DNA of 64,000 nucleotides from Pollenia angustigena (Eukaryota; Arthropoda; Insecta; Diptera; Polleniidae). Both the position numbers and the translations under genes were made by a program. The stretch lies in contig OV884058.1 in assembly GCA_930367215.1 (NCBI GenBank), positions 216,918,208-216,982,207 on the forward strand, given 5' to 3'. The notes below the pieces were generated by a model. That model was not told the DNA's origin, did no database searches, and was given only the letters and a program-made list of their open reading frames with translations. Positions 11,511-22,517 of this stretch are shown here, piece by piece (the stretch's first letter is position 1; each line of letters opens with the position of its first letter).

Positions 11511-12195
11511 AATAATTTTCATATTTGAATACGAAAATGGCATATTTGATAAAAAAAAAAAATTTTGAATTTTCTGCGATGACGATTTTTGCTGTATTGA
11601 TAAAAAAAAGTTTGTAGGTATAGTTATTGAATTTTCAACATAATGTTTACGTGATTTGTTAAAATTAATTGTTGGAAATGTTGAACAAATCAACTATCAA
11701 ATTATTGAATCTTTATTTATTTATTAATTATGATGTGCTAAATTCGCAATTTTTATTCCTTGATAAATACACTCAAATTTATTGTAAAAGGATAAGCTAG
11801 TTCAAAAGACTTTGGAAAAACAAAATTATTATACAAATAAAACTGTAAAGCGAATGAGAATTACAAACACTCAAGTCTTATTTGAAACGATATCAAAGCT
11901 ATTAAAAAATAGACAAAAGTTTTAAAAACACAGTCTTCACATTAATTCATATATTTTTTTCATTGAATATGACAAAATATTTAATTATTTCAGTATGAAA
12001 TATGTTTTATTGAGTGCTATTTTGCAAAGTGTAATTTCGATAATAATTTTCATTAAATCAAATAAAAAGTTTGTTGACCTAAATTTTTATTTAAAACAAA
12101 CTGTTGTGTTAAAAATGTTCTTGTGGTATTTTTTTCTGTGTATAAACTTTAGCGCACATAGAGATATGACAGTGCACATGCCAGACCGCATTCAG
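11511..12195. other. AT-rich DNA before a reverse-transcriptase relic
   Basis: No gene is seen. An open frame on the + strand starts at 11995, but its first ~65 codons are low-complexity, AT-driven residues without family character. Confidence 0.5.
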
Positions 12196-12375
12196 CCGGC
12201 AAATAGAAATTGGTTCCATCATCTTAAACCCTTTAGATCCCGCTTATTGTCTAAGAAGACAAAACTTACCCTTTATAGGACACTTATAAGACCAATCTTA
12301 TCTTGTGGTAGTCCAGTTAAACTAGAACAGCGAGTTTACAGATCACGGTACAATGACGAATTAGAAAAACTTAAC
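12196..12375 (+). pseudogene. Non-LTR reverse-transcriptase relic
   Basis: The translation carries LKPFRSRLLSKKTKLTLYR, then TLIRPILSCGS, then YRSRYNDELEKL. This order is characteristic of the region just after the reverse-transcriptase catalytic core in many insect non-LTR retrotransposons (general form 'LLSRKTKLRLYKTLIRPVLTYG... RRRYNHELYEL'). The usual 20 to 25 residues between the glycine-serine and the RRYN motif are largely missing. No catalytic YxDD, endonuclease or poly(A) tail is present. It is a small dead fragment. Confidence 0.65.
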
Positions 12376-12593
12376 GAAAACCAGCACTTTCAGGTCTGTC
12401 ACAGAAATCAATTCCGATCGAAAGTGGAATTGATTTCGTATTTTTCTTCTCCACTACGAATACGATGGTCAAATCAGACGTATGGGCGATTTCATGATAG
12501 TGAGTTTAAAAAAACCTCGGTTTTAGCTTTTACATTAACAATATATTTATGCTTAAAGAAATTGCAAATTATTCATAATACGCGAACTTCATA

Positions 12594-13306
12594 CACTGAT
12601 AGAAAAATGCATCTTCATATTGATGATGCCCTAACATCAGAATTGTGACATCAATGTTACTACAAATGGCATCAATGATTCAAAAAGTAACATCAATCCA
12701 ATAACTAACGTCTTCGTACAATTTTTTCATTTTTTACGTGTCATCTATTTTATGACTATAGTGGCATCAACTCGATGTCACATTTTGTATATTATTAACA
12801 TTATTATCATGATTACAATGTATTATAAGAAGCAAAAATTCCTATATTCTATTTTTTTAAATTATTCAGTTTAATACATTAAATTTAATTTACATTAAGT
12901 AGAATGATTACGAAAACCATATTGGTCATGGTGCTGGTGTCTTATTATTGAGAGTTCTGCTGTAAACATATGTAACGGGTAAGTAAATAATAATATTCTC
13001 TCACTTTGACTTAAGTCAATTCCAATGACTTTGACTTATTGACAAATCGTCATTAAATTGGTGCTTATGTGTCCTTTCACCGATGTTACTGCGTCATCGC
13101 ACTGATGACATGTTTGTCATTTCTGTGATGCCGATGTGTCATCCCATTGATGACATAATTTCATTTTTACCCTGGAGACACTTTGGCCAAGTGATGTTAA
13201 GGTTGACATCACCATGATGAAAAGTGTCATGGGGTCAAAAACGAAGACACTTGTCATATTACTGATGTCAAAATACATCAGCGTTATGACGCCTTTTCTA
13301 TCAGTG
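12594..13306. mobile_element. TA-flanked element, TGATGTCAT word iterated
   Basis: The ends CACTGATAGAAAA (12594-12606) and TTTTCTATCAGTG (13294-13306) are inverted and flanked by TA (12592-12593, 13307-13308), a Tc1/mariner-type signature. Subterminal regions on both sides are packed with variants of 'gacatcaatg' and 'tgatgtcat'. The core near 12900-12990 contains 'catggtgctggtgtctta', also seen near 16187 and 55615 in unrelated elements. It is non-coding. Confidence 0.75.
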
Positions 13307-13308
13307 TA

Positions 13309-13904
13309 TAAAAAACTTTATACATAACAGCCTGCAACAATGGCAAGGTATTTCAAAATTCTAAATAAATACTAAGAATAACAAATGTTACACTTTAACA
13401 CCTAATTTGTGTGGCACAAACTACCACCTGGGACTGGCTGGAACCACTAGTATTTTGTATAGAGTTTTTGTCGCTATTGAAAAAACTCACACTAACGAGC
13501 AAGGCTGGGACTGCTTTTATATGTATTAAGTTTTATGGCTATAGCAGGTTTTGTCGGAAAATAGAATAATTCTTCGAAAAAACAGTAAAGAAAGAATTCT
13601 TGTGTTGCGTATGCTTTTGATACGTTTCATTTTAATTTTATTTACTGCAGTTCATATATAATAGCCCAGGGACTGGCCTATTTTCCTGGGATACAATATG
13701 CACTTTTACACTTTTTTCTCATTTTCTTGTAAAAAACACTTTGATTGAGGAATACATAAAGTTTCGTTCTAATGTACTTAATAATTATATCAAAAAAAAA
13801 CTGGAAAAAGTCAAAAATTCTTGGTCATGCCGAGGTATACGCTTAAGGGTTAATAAAAGTACCTGGATTAAAAAAAATAAAAAAAATTGTATAACATACA
13901 AATA
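13309..13904. other. AT-rich DNA, no gene seen
   Basis: Nothing beyond short stop-dense frames was recognised. Confidence 0.5.
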
Positions 13905-14894
13905 ATATATGAGTCATTCCATGTCAAACCGTACGATTTTTGCTAAAAATTGACTTTGATGTCTCCAATGTCTTTCAAAATTTGAGAACGAAGTCTTCAT
14001 TAAAAAATATTTTACACGTGTTTCGGGAAAAAAATTAAAAATTTTTTTTTAAAAAGTTATTTGCATTTGAAAATCGTCAAAATCGTGAAAAATCTTCCGA
14101 CATGACAACATTTAAACTAATGTTTTTATAAAACTAGTGAATGGATTTTGAAGTTCAATACCTTATTTTAAAGGTATTTGAACCTTCTTTTTAAAAAAAT
14201 ATTATTTTTTATAAATTAATTTTTTTTATGATTAAAATTTGGTTTTTTTACTTAATTTCTGTTTTCCACAATCTTCGAACAAGTCGAAAAATCTGAAAAA
14301 AATATTTTCTTAAAGGTTAATATATTCTTAACATTCCCTCAAAATTTCAGAGTGGAGGTCGAATGGATTCTATTTTTTTACGATTTTTTTCCATTGCAGC
14401 ACCACAAAAAAATTACATTTTGTAAATAAACATTTTATTTTCAAGCATGTTAACGAAAATGTCAACGCATGTATGTATGCAGTGTTGCCAAAACTTGGTG
14501 ACCAAAAATGGCTAAATTTTCGGAAAAAAATGGCTAAAAAATGGCTAAAAATGGGCTAAAAAATGGCTAAAAGCTTTTTTAAATAAAAACACATTAAAAT
14601 TCAATAACAAAACAGAAGTAATTAATTTAAAGTTGTTTTCGATGAAATTGTGAGTTAAGATCAATTTGTTAAATAAGAATAAACGTAAATTAATATTAAA
14701 ATAAATTAATATTAAAAAATTAAATCATCGAAATATTCGATGTCGTTATTGTTCATCTCATAGGAATCACTCAATCATTAGTTTCAAATAATTATAAGTT
14801 TTAAATCATAATCATGACAACATTTACCCAACCTTTTGAGTATCAATATAAACAATCTACAATAAAAAACAAATAAGAAAGAATAGTCTATTAA

Positions 14895-15165
14895 GCCCGA
14901 CTTTATGATACCCTACACCACATTAGAACCTTTGTACCAAATTTTATTAAATAATCTCTAAATTGCGACCTGTACTTTGCGCACAAGGTTTACATGGACA
15001 GCCAGCCAGCCGGACAAACATCGTTAATTCGACTCAGAAAGTGATTCTGAGTCAATCGGTATACGTAAAGGTGGGCTAAGGACCAATATTTTAAAGTGTT
15101 ACAGACATCAGCACAAACGCATAGTACCCTCTCCACTATTGTGGTGGTGGTATAAATATTGTATT
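14895..15165 (-). repeat. Repeat X copy inside a hAT element
   Basis: It opens with 'ttaagcccgactttatgata' and 'ccctacacca' and ends in 'taccctctccactattgtgg'. The middle has a 'gacagccagccagccgg' phrase and 'cagcacaaacgcat'. Other copies of this dispersed family lie near 28062, 33765, 36235, 38690, 40205 and 61885. It is non-coding; its class is unknown to me. Confidence 0.6.
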
Positions 15166-15214
15166 GTTATGGTAAAAATATTTACCTAATTGATAAAATC
15201 GAATTAACTGTTGC

Positions 15215-15330
15215 TTAATGTAATCTATTTCTCAAATTACTTTTAACGATGATTACTTGGCTAAACACCCTCTCTACTTCAGCATTAGACCATGGAAGTG
15301 AGAGCAACTTTATAGGCAATCCTGAAATTT
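15215..15330 (-). pseudogene. hAT transposase C-terminal dimerisation relic
   Basis: The minus strand reads IKLLSLPWSNAEVERVFS, then QVIIVKSNLRNRLH and a stop. This matches the conserved hAT dimerisation block (general form 'LP.SNA.VERVFS... KS.LRNRL'). Only this block survives; no RNase-H-like catalytic core or zinc finger was found in the remaining element. It confirms the hAT call made from the ends. Confidence 0.8.
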
Positions 15331-15915
15331 CTAAAACAATTTTGTTACCGCCTACATGCCTTTATTGAAATACTTGCAACCAGAAAGAAACAGCGATGTT
15401 TGTGTTAATCCATTTTGTAAATTAAATAGTGGAATTCTGTTCCTTTATTTTGAAAGATGTTTCAGCGTCATAGTTTATAGCGATTTTCAACATTTGTAAA
15501 AGTTGTGATTTAAATTAAAGGCGTTATAATTGTTCAAAATGTTTATTTTACTTTTATAATTTTTATAATTAAATAAAAATTATTCTTTTAAAAGAAAAAC
15601 GGCAAAAAAATTTTATGGCTAAACAAGTTTAAAAATGGCTAAAAAAATGGCTAATGGCTAAACTCAATTTTTAATGGCTAAACAGGATGAAAAATGGCTA
15701 AATCTAGCCACTAAATGGCTAAATTGGCAACACTGTATGTATGTGTGTATGTATTTAAAAACACACAAAATTTGATACTTAAGTAAATATTTAATCAAAA
15801 TTCATATTCATTTCACGAAGATGATTTCGCTATAAAAGCAGAGTGGCACTTCTTTGCAACTACGCACGGAAAGGGCCCTTGCGATGGGCTTGGAGGCACA
15901 ATTAAAAGTTTAAAA

Positions 15916-16457
15916 GTGTATAAAGTCATTTCTGAAAAATTGTAGGAATAGAACTATTACAAAAAAGCTTTATAAAATACATAACTGAAATTTAGCTCAT
16001 AGAATAAATTCGAAAAATGAAAAATGTTGAATATAATATAAAGTTACCTTCGGAAGGAAATAATTCCCAGTTTCTATTTGTTAAAATAGTTGAGTTAAAT
16101 ACATTCAATTTATAAAGTAACACTATCCAGTGAGACACAAAGAATGCTGACGACGGCCGTAGCGGGCCAGAAAATGCATTACATTCTGCTGGTGTCTAAT
16201 AATTGTAAATTTTTCTGTACATTCAATATACCTCATTGCTTTCCAACGGAAAGCTAAGGTAAAATGTAACAAGAAATACAATATAATAGTCTGGTAGTGT
16301 ATAAAGTCATTTCTGAAAAATTGTAGGAATAGAACTATTACAAAAAAGCTTTATAAAATACATAACTGAAATTTAGCTCATAGAATAAATTCGAAAAATG
16401 AAAAATGTTGAATATAATATAAAGTTACCTTCGGAAGGAAATAATTCCCAGTTTCTG
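15916..16457 (+). repeat. Pair of near-identical ~160-bp direct repeats
   Basis: 15916-16077 and 16297-16457 are almost identical, starting 'gtataaagtcatttctgaaa' and ending 'aataattcccagtttct'. A third copy lies at 63729-63858, at the far end of the window. The 220 bp between the pair contains 'ctgctggtgtctaataattg', related to the shared core seen in other elements. Confidence 0.8.
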
Positions 16458-16677
16458 TTTTATAAAAACATTAGTTTAAATGTTGTCATGTCGGAAGATT
16501 TTTCACGATTTTGACGATTTTCAAATGCAAATAACTTTTTAAAAAAAAATTTTTAATTTTTTTCCCGAAACACGTGTAAAATATTTTTTTATGTTTAATA
16601 CGTCTGGCAAATTTAAAGAAAATCGGAAGAGGTGGTGTAAAAAAGGTGTTCGGTCTGACATGGAATGACTCATATAT

Positions 16678-17914
16678 GTATGCTTATGTATGAAGTTTAA
16701 CTTTGATATTTTCAAAACCGAAAACCGTACCGTATAAACCCGAAACCGCGGTTTTTTATTTTTAGGGGTTTTTAATGCCGAACACTACTGTTGGGTGGAA
16801 AGGGTATTTATAGATATAAGCAAGACAAAAAGTTTGCCTTTTATTTTTATTATAAAATTCCCTGTTGTTGTAATTGTTTTTTATTTTAATCCTTTTTTTC
16901 ACATAACAAAAACAAATATGATTTGCCGTTTAAATAGAGAAATGAGTTTTAAAAGAAAAAATGTACTATAAATTATAAGATATTATATCTTGTTGTATTG
17001 GAAATTCGAAATAAATAAATAAATACAAATACAAATATTTTATTTTTTTTTTTAAATTCTGTTAGATAAGTTGGGTGAGTGGCCCACTTGTTTTTTTTTT
17101 AACTGTATTTGTTTTTTATTTTTTTTTCTCAAAATACTCGAGAAATTGATTTTAGATATTTGCAATAGGTTTTTCAAAATGTGGAAATGTGTAAATTCCG
17201 TAACTCTCGCGTCGAGAAACTTTTTCAATGAAATGTGTGAAATAAAACAAAAATGCCATATATTGATACAAACAGCTGTTTTTCTCACTAAACTGTTTCT
17301 GTAACTTTTGTTGGCGAGTTTAAGCTGTCTCTTAAGGAAATTTCTCGCCAATTTACAGAAAAAGTGTGTCTGTAACATTTTGGTGGGAAAAGTTCCCGCT
17401 TTGAACTGGCAAATAAACTCAGAAACAAAAATGGCGCGAGAAAAAATTTCAACACTAAAAAACAATTAAAAACGCAAAATGCAAAGAATAATAATATTTT
17501 GTTCTTGTCACATTTTTTATTGTTTAATTCTTTTTCTTAAAATATTTATAAAATAAAATGAATGTTTTCAAAGCTCGTTTGCGAACAACAAATATTAAAG
17601 TCGCACTTACATTACTTGGTATAGCCGACAGTTGTTTTTTCACCGCCGTCGCACAGTGGGGCCTTTTGACTTTTTTCGTTGCAAAAATCATAACTTTTGA
17701 ACTGATAAAGATATTTAAAAAGCATTTGAAAGAAAACTCCTTTATCTTTAATATACATGATTTGCAAGGTCATAGGTTAGGCGCGGCACTGTGCACAGTG
17801 TCTGCTTTCGACTGTTTTTTTTACAAACATATAACTTAAAAATGAGCATCATTATTGGCCATAGCTTTGTGGAGGCACTGTGCACAGTCGTTTTTTAGTT
17901 GAAAACATCATAAC
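16678..17914. other. AT-rich spacer with CACTGTGCACAGT motifs, no gene
   Basis: Overlapping frames on both strands at 17052-17465 look like shadows of low-complexity sequence. Between 17640 and 17900 the word GCACTGTGCACAGT occurs twice and CACAGTGGGGCC once. No protein family was recognised in the 93-residue frame at 17558-17839. Confidence 0.45.
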
Positions 17915-18909
17915 GCGTCGTTGGAAATTTTTCAATTTTACTAAATTTTGGTCGCCGTCAACGATATGTGTGACCGGCGTTCTTAACGCTTGCAATGTCA
18001 CATCGGCTTCGATTGCAATGTTAGGACATTTATAACGTAACGACGTAATCTCTTTTGAAAGTTATCGACACACTTTTTTCTCGCTTTTCGAGAAACAATG
18101 TAATATTTTGTTTCACATATTTTCGATACGAGAAGTTCTCCCTAAAATAACAGAACATGGGTAAAGTATGTAAATTTAACACGCCTTCTATTTATTTAGT
18201 TATAAAAGGCAATTCAATTAATCTTTTATAACGAATCCAAAATAGGAAATCGGTGATGATTTAACTGCCAGGCCCACAATGTCGATAAGAATATTTCTTT
18301 CACATATTTAAATTAAAACAATAATAAAAAACTAAAATTTGTTTTTGTTTTTAATATAAATATACGAAAGAAACGTTCTTGTCGACATCGTGCGCCAGGC
18401 AATAAATGTTTCTTATATCCACTTTATGAGAAAACTAAATTTAGGCTATACTTTTCATTAAGACAAAAATATACAATTTTGATGAACTCGACAGATTGAC
18501 AGAACTAAAAAAATTAAATAATCAAGCAACTAATTCCCTCAATATCACTGTCAAAAGAAAAAATAACAACAAAACAGTGACGCTCTATTTTGGCGAATAT
18601 TTATATACGCATTTATTATTAATGTAAGATTTATTTCCGAATTCAATAAACAGTCAACGCACGTGCTTTATGTTTTTTCTTTTCTGTTGCTGATTTCTAT
18701 TAAGTTTTTATTCTTTTGTTTTTTGTTTCTTGCTGGCTCCAACATAACAACATCCATAAAATTGGGACGTCAACAAAAAAAAAAAAAAAAAAAACAATCC
18801 ATAAATAGCTTAAAAGTTATCGACACTGGAGAAAAAATTAAATCTGTATTTGTTTTTGCTATTTTGCATAATTGAGCATTAAGAATGCATTGCATTCAAT
18901 GCAAAATAC
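17915..18909 (+). repeat. Segmental duplication block A (first copy)
   Basis: It is near-identical to 22518-23743 once a 234-bp MITE plus target duplication in the second copy is discounted. Shared landmarks: 'gcgtcgttggaaatttttca' at the start, a long A-tract near 18775 and GCATTGCATTCAATGCAAAA at the end. No conserved coding frame: the 73-residue frame of the second copy is not kept open here. Confidence 0.85.
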
Positions 18910-19013
18910 CGAAAATGCTTACAATGCAGATTTAAACGTTCGTTGGTACAATTTGTATGAATTTTCAATGAAATAGTATTTATTAAATATTTTTGGATTT
19001 CTGGTATTTATAA

Positions 19014-19733
19014 TAGTGCTGGGAAACTATCGATAGACTATATTATCGATAGTCTTAAAATATCGATAGGAAAAATATCAATAACGATATTATTATTATT
19101 TAAAATACAGCTATGAAGACATGTTACAGCAGCTATACACACAGTTTTTTGGCGCAAATTTTTACTTGATATTATTAATTCGCGCTGAATTACAGCAATG
19201 AATACAAACAACAAGAATGGCAAGTGGTATGGATTGCTTAGCAGTGCTTTTTGCTGCTAAGTAAAGGGCTTTAAGTCGAAATTTTTACATGTTTATATAG
19301 CGACTGAAATGTCAAATAGTTTTGTAATGTTGTAAAAAAATGCAAATCCAAATGCAATTGCAAGCATAAGACAAAACAATGAACGACCATTAGAGGATAA
19401 GTCCGCGAGATTGATTACCTTTTTGGGTTTAGAATTTAGAAATTTTTTAAAGTTACAATGGAATATCTTATAGTCCCTGTTACTTCGGTTCCTTCAGAAA
19501 GGCACTTATCAATTTTAAAAAAACTGCCATTTAAAATAACGTGCGTATAAACATACGTTTCATACAGTCAATAAGGTGATTAAAACAGCGAACTGTAGCC
19601 TTATAAAAAATAATTCAAGTTTTCCTGCACAAGTACAAACATTCAGTCGATAGTAATATCGATATATCGATAGTGAAATTTGAACTATCGATAAATATCG
19701 AAAGTTGAAAATATCGATAGTATCCCAGCACTA
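19014..19733 (+). mobile_element. hAT element, TATCGATA word iterated (copy 1)
   Basis: The ends TAGTGCTGGGAAAC and GTATCCCAGCACTA enclose 720 bp. The flanks ATTTATAA (19006-19013) and ATTTATAT (19734-19741) match at 7 of 8 positions. Subterminal regions iterate 'actatcgata'. The interior holds a transposase C-terminal relic on the + strand. A second copy in opposite orientation is at 58254-59360. Confidence 0.85.
19458..19550 (+). pseudogene. hAT transposase C-terminal relic
   Basis: The translation MEYLIVPVTSVPSERHLSIL then KKLPFKITCV and a stop resembles the hAT dimerisation motif 'YLSIPATSVPSERVFS'. Residues before it (about 19390-19440, PLEDKSARLITFLG in a shifted frame) fit the same region. 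Frame breaks and the stop show it is dead. Confidence 0.7.
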
Positions 19734-20495
19734 ATTTATATAAAAATTTACAATTACACTTCATTCCTGTTGAAATGTGCTGTGAGTGTTTTATTAAGAG
19801 GAAGAAGTTGCTATTTGGAAATGTATTTAAATTCTCATTTTGAATAAATTAAAATTCAATTTACCAAAAAAAGTTTAAGCGAACAAAATACAGTGGCATA
19901 TTGATTGTGCTATTTTACATATTATGTACTTAAATAAGAGTGTTTTTCAATTTTCATATTGAAATTTCTTTATTTCCTGTAATAAAATTACTCTAAAAAT
20001 TTTGCACAAAAAAGGTTTCTAGGTTGACCGTTTTGACCCTTTGTCGTTGCAGTCGAATCCAAAAACTGTCGAACAAAAAACGAAAATTTGGGTGCAACTT
20101 TTCGCGTTTTGAGTTGGAATGACAGCGACTGTTTACTTTTAATGAATTAGAAGAAAAAGCAACAATTTTCTTTTGGGCAATGGCAAATGAAGAAGTGGAA
20201 GAAATTGCAGTTTTTCCACACTTTGACGCTGATATTTATCCATTTAAAAGATTGGCATCGATTTATTAGTGCACATTTTTGCATATTTTACAGCATTTTT
20301 TTGCAAAATAGCATGTTAAGTCAAGTACATTGCTTATGTATGGACTGTATATCGTTGTGGGACTAAGCGCCAAAATATCTACCAAAAACTTATCCAAACA
20401 ACATAATATGGTTGTCGGTGACAAAAATATGGTAAAATTAAACATAATATGATTAAAAATGTTTTTAAACATAGTCTTGGTGGAAGTGACCATAT

Positions 20496-20519
20496 TTAAA
20501 CATGTTTTTTCTCTGCGTG
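20496..20519. repeat. Terminus of ACATGTTTTTTCTCTGCGTG family
   Basis: This end recurs at 60539-60560, and its complement-like start CACGCAAAGAAAAAACATG lies at 60598. The other end of this copy was not identified; the preceding 100 bp holds 'accatatt' and 'cataatatg' words typical of the family. Confidence 0.45.
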
Positions 20520-20559
20520 TTGAACCATATGCGCTCTATTTGCCATATTTATCGAAAAG

Positions 20560-21060
20560 AGAACAGGAACCAAAAGAACCAATTTTTTCAAGGTTAAACC
20601 TTTCAAAAAGAACCCTATAGTTTAATTTGGGCCATATGCTGTCTCTATACCAATTTCATCGAAAAAAGAAAAAATACAAATGATATCCCGTTTTTACCCC
20701 TTAGAAAAATAAAAGTACCAATTTTCTAGTTTTTTCATCTTAAAAAGTGCTCTATATTTTAATTTGGGCAATACACTATATCTTTAACAAATTTATTGGA
20801 CAGAAAAAAAGAAGCAAAGGTAAAAGAGTACCAAAAGTACGAGCTTTTTCTCATTTTAGTTCCCCAGAAAGTACACTGTATGGATACAAAATTAATCGAA
20901 GAGAAAAATAGTACCAATTCTATCTTGTTATACCCCTGGGCACCAAATTTATTAAAAAGAGAAATAATACCAATTCTATCCCGGGGTCATATCCTATTTC
21001 TCGGTCAAGTTATAATTGGCACATCAGTGGTCTAGGGCATTTTGTATTACTCGGCTAGTT
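20560..21060 (+). repeat. Degenerate ~120-bp tandem repeat
   Basis: Recurring phrases in order are 'taccaattctatcccg', 'ttaatttgggccatatgct', 'caaatttattaaaaagagaa' and a 'gtaccaa' step. About four diverged units are visible; the last overlap block B, and a further unit with 'ttaaaaagtaccccat' is retained in B' near 23800. It is non-coding. Confidence 0.55.
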
Positions 21061-21935
21061 CTATAACGATTTTGAAAACATAATTGTACCCACATTTCCA
21101 TTTATTTATCATATATTATATATAAATACGGGAACATTTTTTTGCGGTTGATTTTTAAGTATCTTATCGTCCACCGATTTTAATGAAACATATATTATTT
21201 TAAAGGTGTTTGTGTGTAGATATGCACAATATATTTTTTTCTAAATTTTTTACAATTAAAATGTTACATACCTGCAAAGATGGTTCTTTTAAAATGTGTA
21301 CGTTTTGTTGTATAACGCACATGTTTTCTCAAAAGTAAATGTCAGGTGGTCGAATTTCGGCCACCGGGCGATCCTAGTATAGAATAAAACTTTTAAGGGA
21401 TTTCAAAAACTTTACAAGAACTAAAAAGTTACATACACCATTGATCACCTCTAACGGACACCCACTGGGAGTCTGCAGGGTTACATCCTAAGGATGTTCT
21501 GACTCTTGGTGTAACATTCTCTGCGGAAATAAGGTGCGGTCAGTATCTGGAATTCGGCAGAGCTAAAAATTTACCAATCTGTAGCGATTACGACCGAACT
21601 GGAATCATATTTGGTTAGAAGCTCCCACAAACTTGATTCCAGTCTGACTTTTGATTGAGCTCCCTTCGAGGAACACGTAGGGGCTGTGATTTAAGACCAA
21701 AAACACGTGAAGGGAGATTAAAGGCTGATTTTTCACATTAGGGGAAGTTCGGCTGCTCGCGGATCATCCTTATTGCTGTTGCTTTTCAACAGATACTGCT
21801 TGCTTTACTGCGAATTAGCGAATTTCGTTTTCGAATAGCACTAAAACGTTGCATTTTATTTTCAGTTGCATGGGAGAAATAATGAAAAAATATTAGGACC
21901 TACAACCTCAGCAAAAAATTTTGAAAACGAGTATA
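20924..21935 (+). repeat. Segmental duplication block B (first copy)
   Basis: Near-identical to 23743-24768, from 'cttgttatacccctgggca' to 'ttttgaaaacgagtata'. Differences seen by eye include a short extra stretch in B' near 23800 and an 11-bp loss in B' near 24500. A less AT-rich middle (about 21430-21700, 'cacccactgggagtctgcag') is conserved between copies, but no open frame spans it. Confidence 0.85.
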
Positions 21936-22517
21936 TATATAATTTTGGTTGCAAAAATATCTTGGCTGTGGCAACGCTGTCTATAAGATTGTAACATCTT
22001 TCTTCAAATTTCAAGAAAACCTGTCATTTTTTGTGGCCCAATTTAGCTAAATTATTTAAAGTACTGTGTAGTTAATATGCTAACAAAATATGGGCGTGAC
22101 TATTTTTGCCCATTTTTAGATATTCTCTATTTTATTTGTAAAAAGTAACTAAATAAAGGGTGTCTGAAAAACGGCAACTGCCAAAAAAGTAGGGTATCTG
22201 GTGGACATTTTCTTACTTTTTTAATAAACAATAAATATACCTTTAAAACAATACCAAAAAAGTGGTGAGCACATGGCAATATTTCTGACACTTCAATTCT
22301 AAAATGTCTTATTTTCTCAAAATCACCTTTTTTGGAATTTCTAAAAAACTGTCGACTTTAAGCAGCTCCACCAGCTATAATTCTTATCCAATTAAGAAAA
22401 GCGTTTTTGAGTTCTGATCAGTAAAATGGTCTTTATACGATGTGTTCATTCATTTTACAAAATTTTGTCATCAAATTTTGTATTTTTGCCACGGTTTTTG
22501 GGAAAAGGCGTCACAGT
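21936..22517. other. Spacer between duplication copies, no gene
   Basis: This unique-looking 580-bp spacer separates B from A'. It contains 'tgtctgaaaaacggcaactg' and no recognisable gene or repeat. Confidence 0.5.

Larger units (their letters stand above)
14480..15735 (-). mobile_element. hAT element, ATGGCTAAA word iterated
   Basis: The ends CAGTGTTGCCAA (14480-14491) and TTGGCAACACTG (15724-15735) are flanked by TATGTATG (14472-14479, 15736-15743), an exact 8-bp duplication. Both subterminal regions are arrays of 'atggctaaaa' in one polarity. The minus strand encodes a transposase C-terminal relic (15215-15330). A copy of repeat X lies inside at 14895-15165. A related partial copy starts at 38450. 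Confidence 0.85.
13905..16677. mobile_element. Foldback element with ~140-bp inner arms
   Basis: The ends GAGTCATTCCATGTCA (13911) and TGACATGGAATGACTC (to 16671) are inverted. Longer arms at about 13995-14140 and 16457-16596 are near-perfect reverse complements. Between the arms lie a hAT insertion (14480-15735) and a pair of direct repeats. The target duplication could not be fixed because flanks are AT-rich. It is non-coding. Confidence 0.7.
18910..20923 (+). other. 2-kb segment absent from the second duplication copy
   Basis: In the second copy, block A' joins block B' directly at 23743, so this stretch has no counterpart there. It contains a hAT element (19014-19733), a terminus of the ACATGTTTTTTCTCTGCGTG family (20496-20519), and the start of a degenerate tandem repeat. 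Its edges show no terminal repeats, so it is more likely lost from the second copy than inserted here. Confidence 0.6.

Noticed and set aside
11995..12195. N-terminal part of the 217-residue frame
   Set aside because: Only the segment 12196-12375 has reverse-transcriptase character; the rest is chance open frame from AT-rich DNA.
17052..17465. 137-residue minus frame overlapping a plus frame
   Set aside because: Both strands are open through the same low-complexity DNA, which is typical of chance. No family was recognised.
17558..17839. 93-residue frame starting MNVFKARLRTTNIKVALTLL
   Set aside because: It looked gene-like at first, but has no motif, ends in low-complexity sequence, and is followed by duplicated repeat DNA.
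18771..18794. Poly(A) tail of a retrogene or LINE
   Set aside because: The A-tract is inside duplicated block A and lacks any upstream coding or target duplication.
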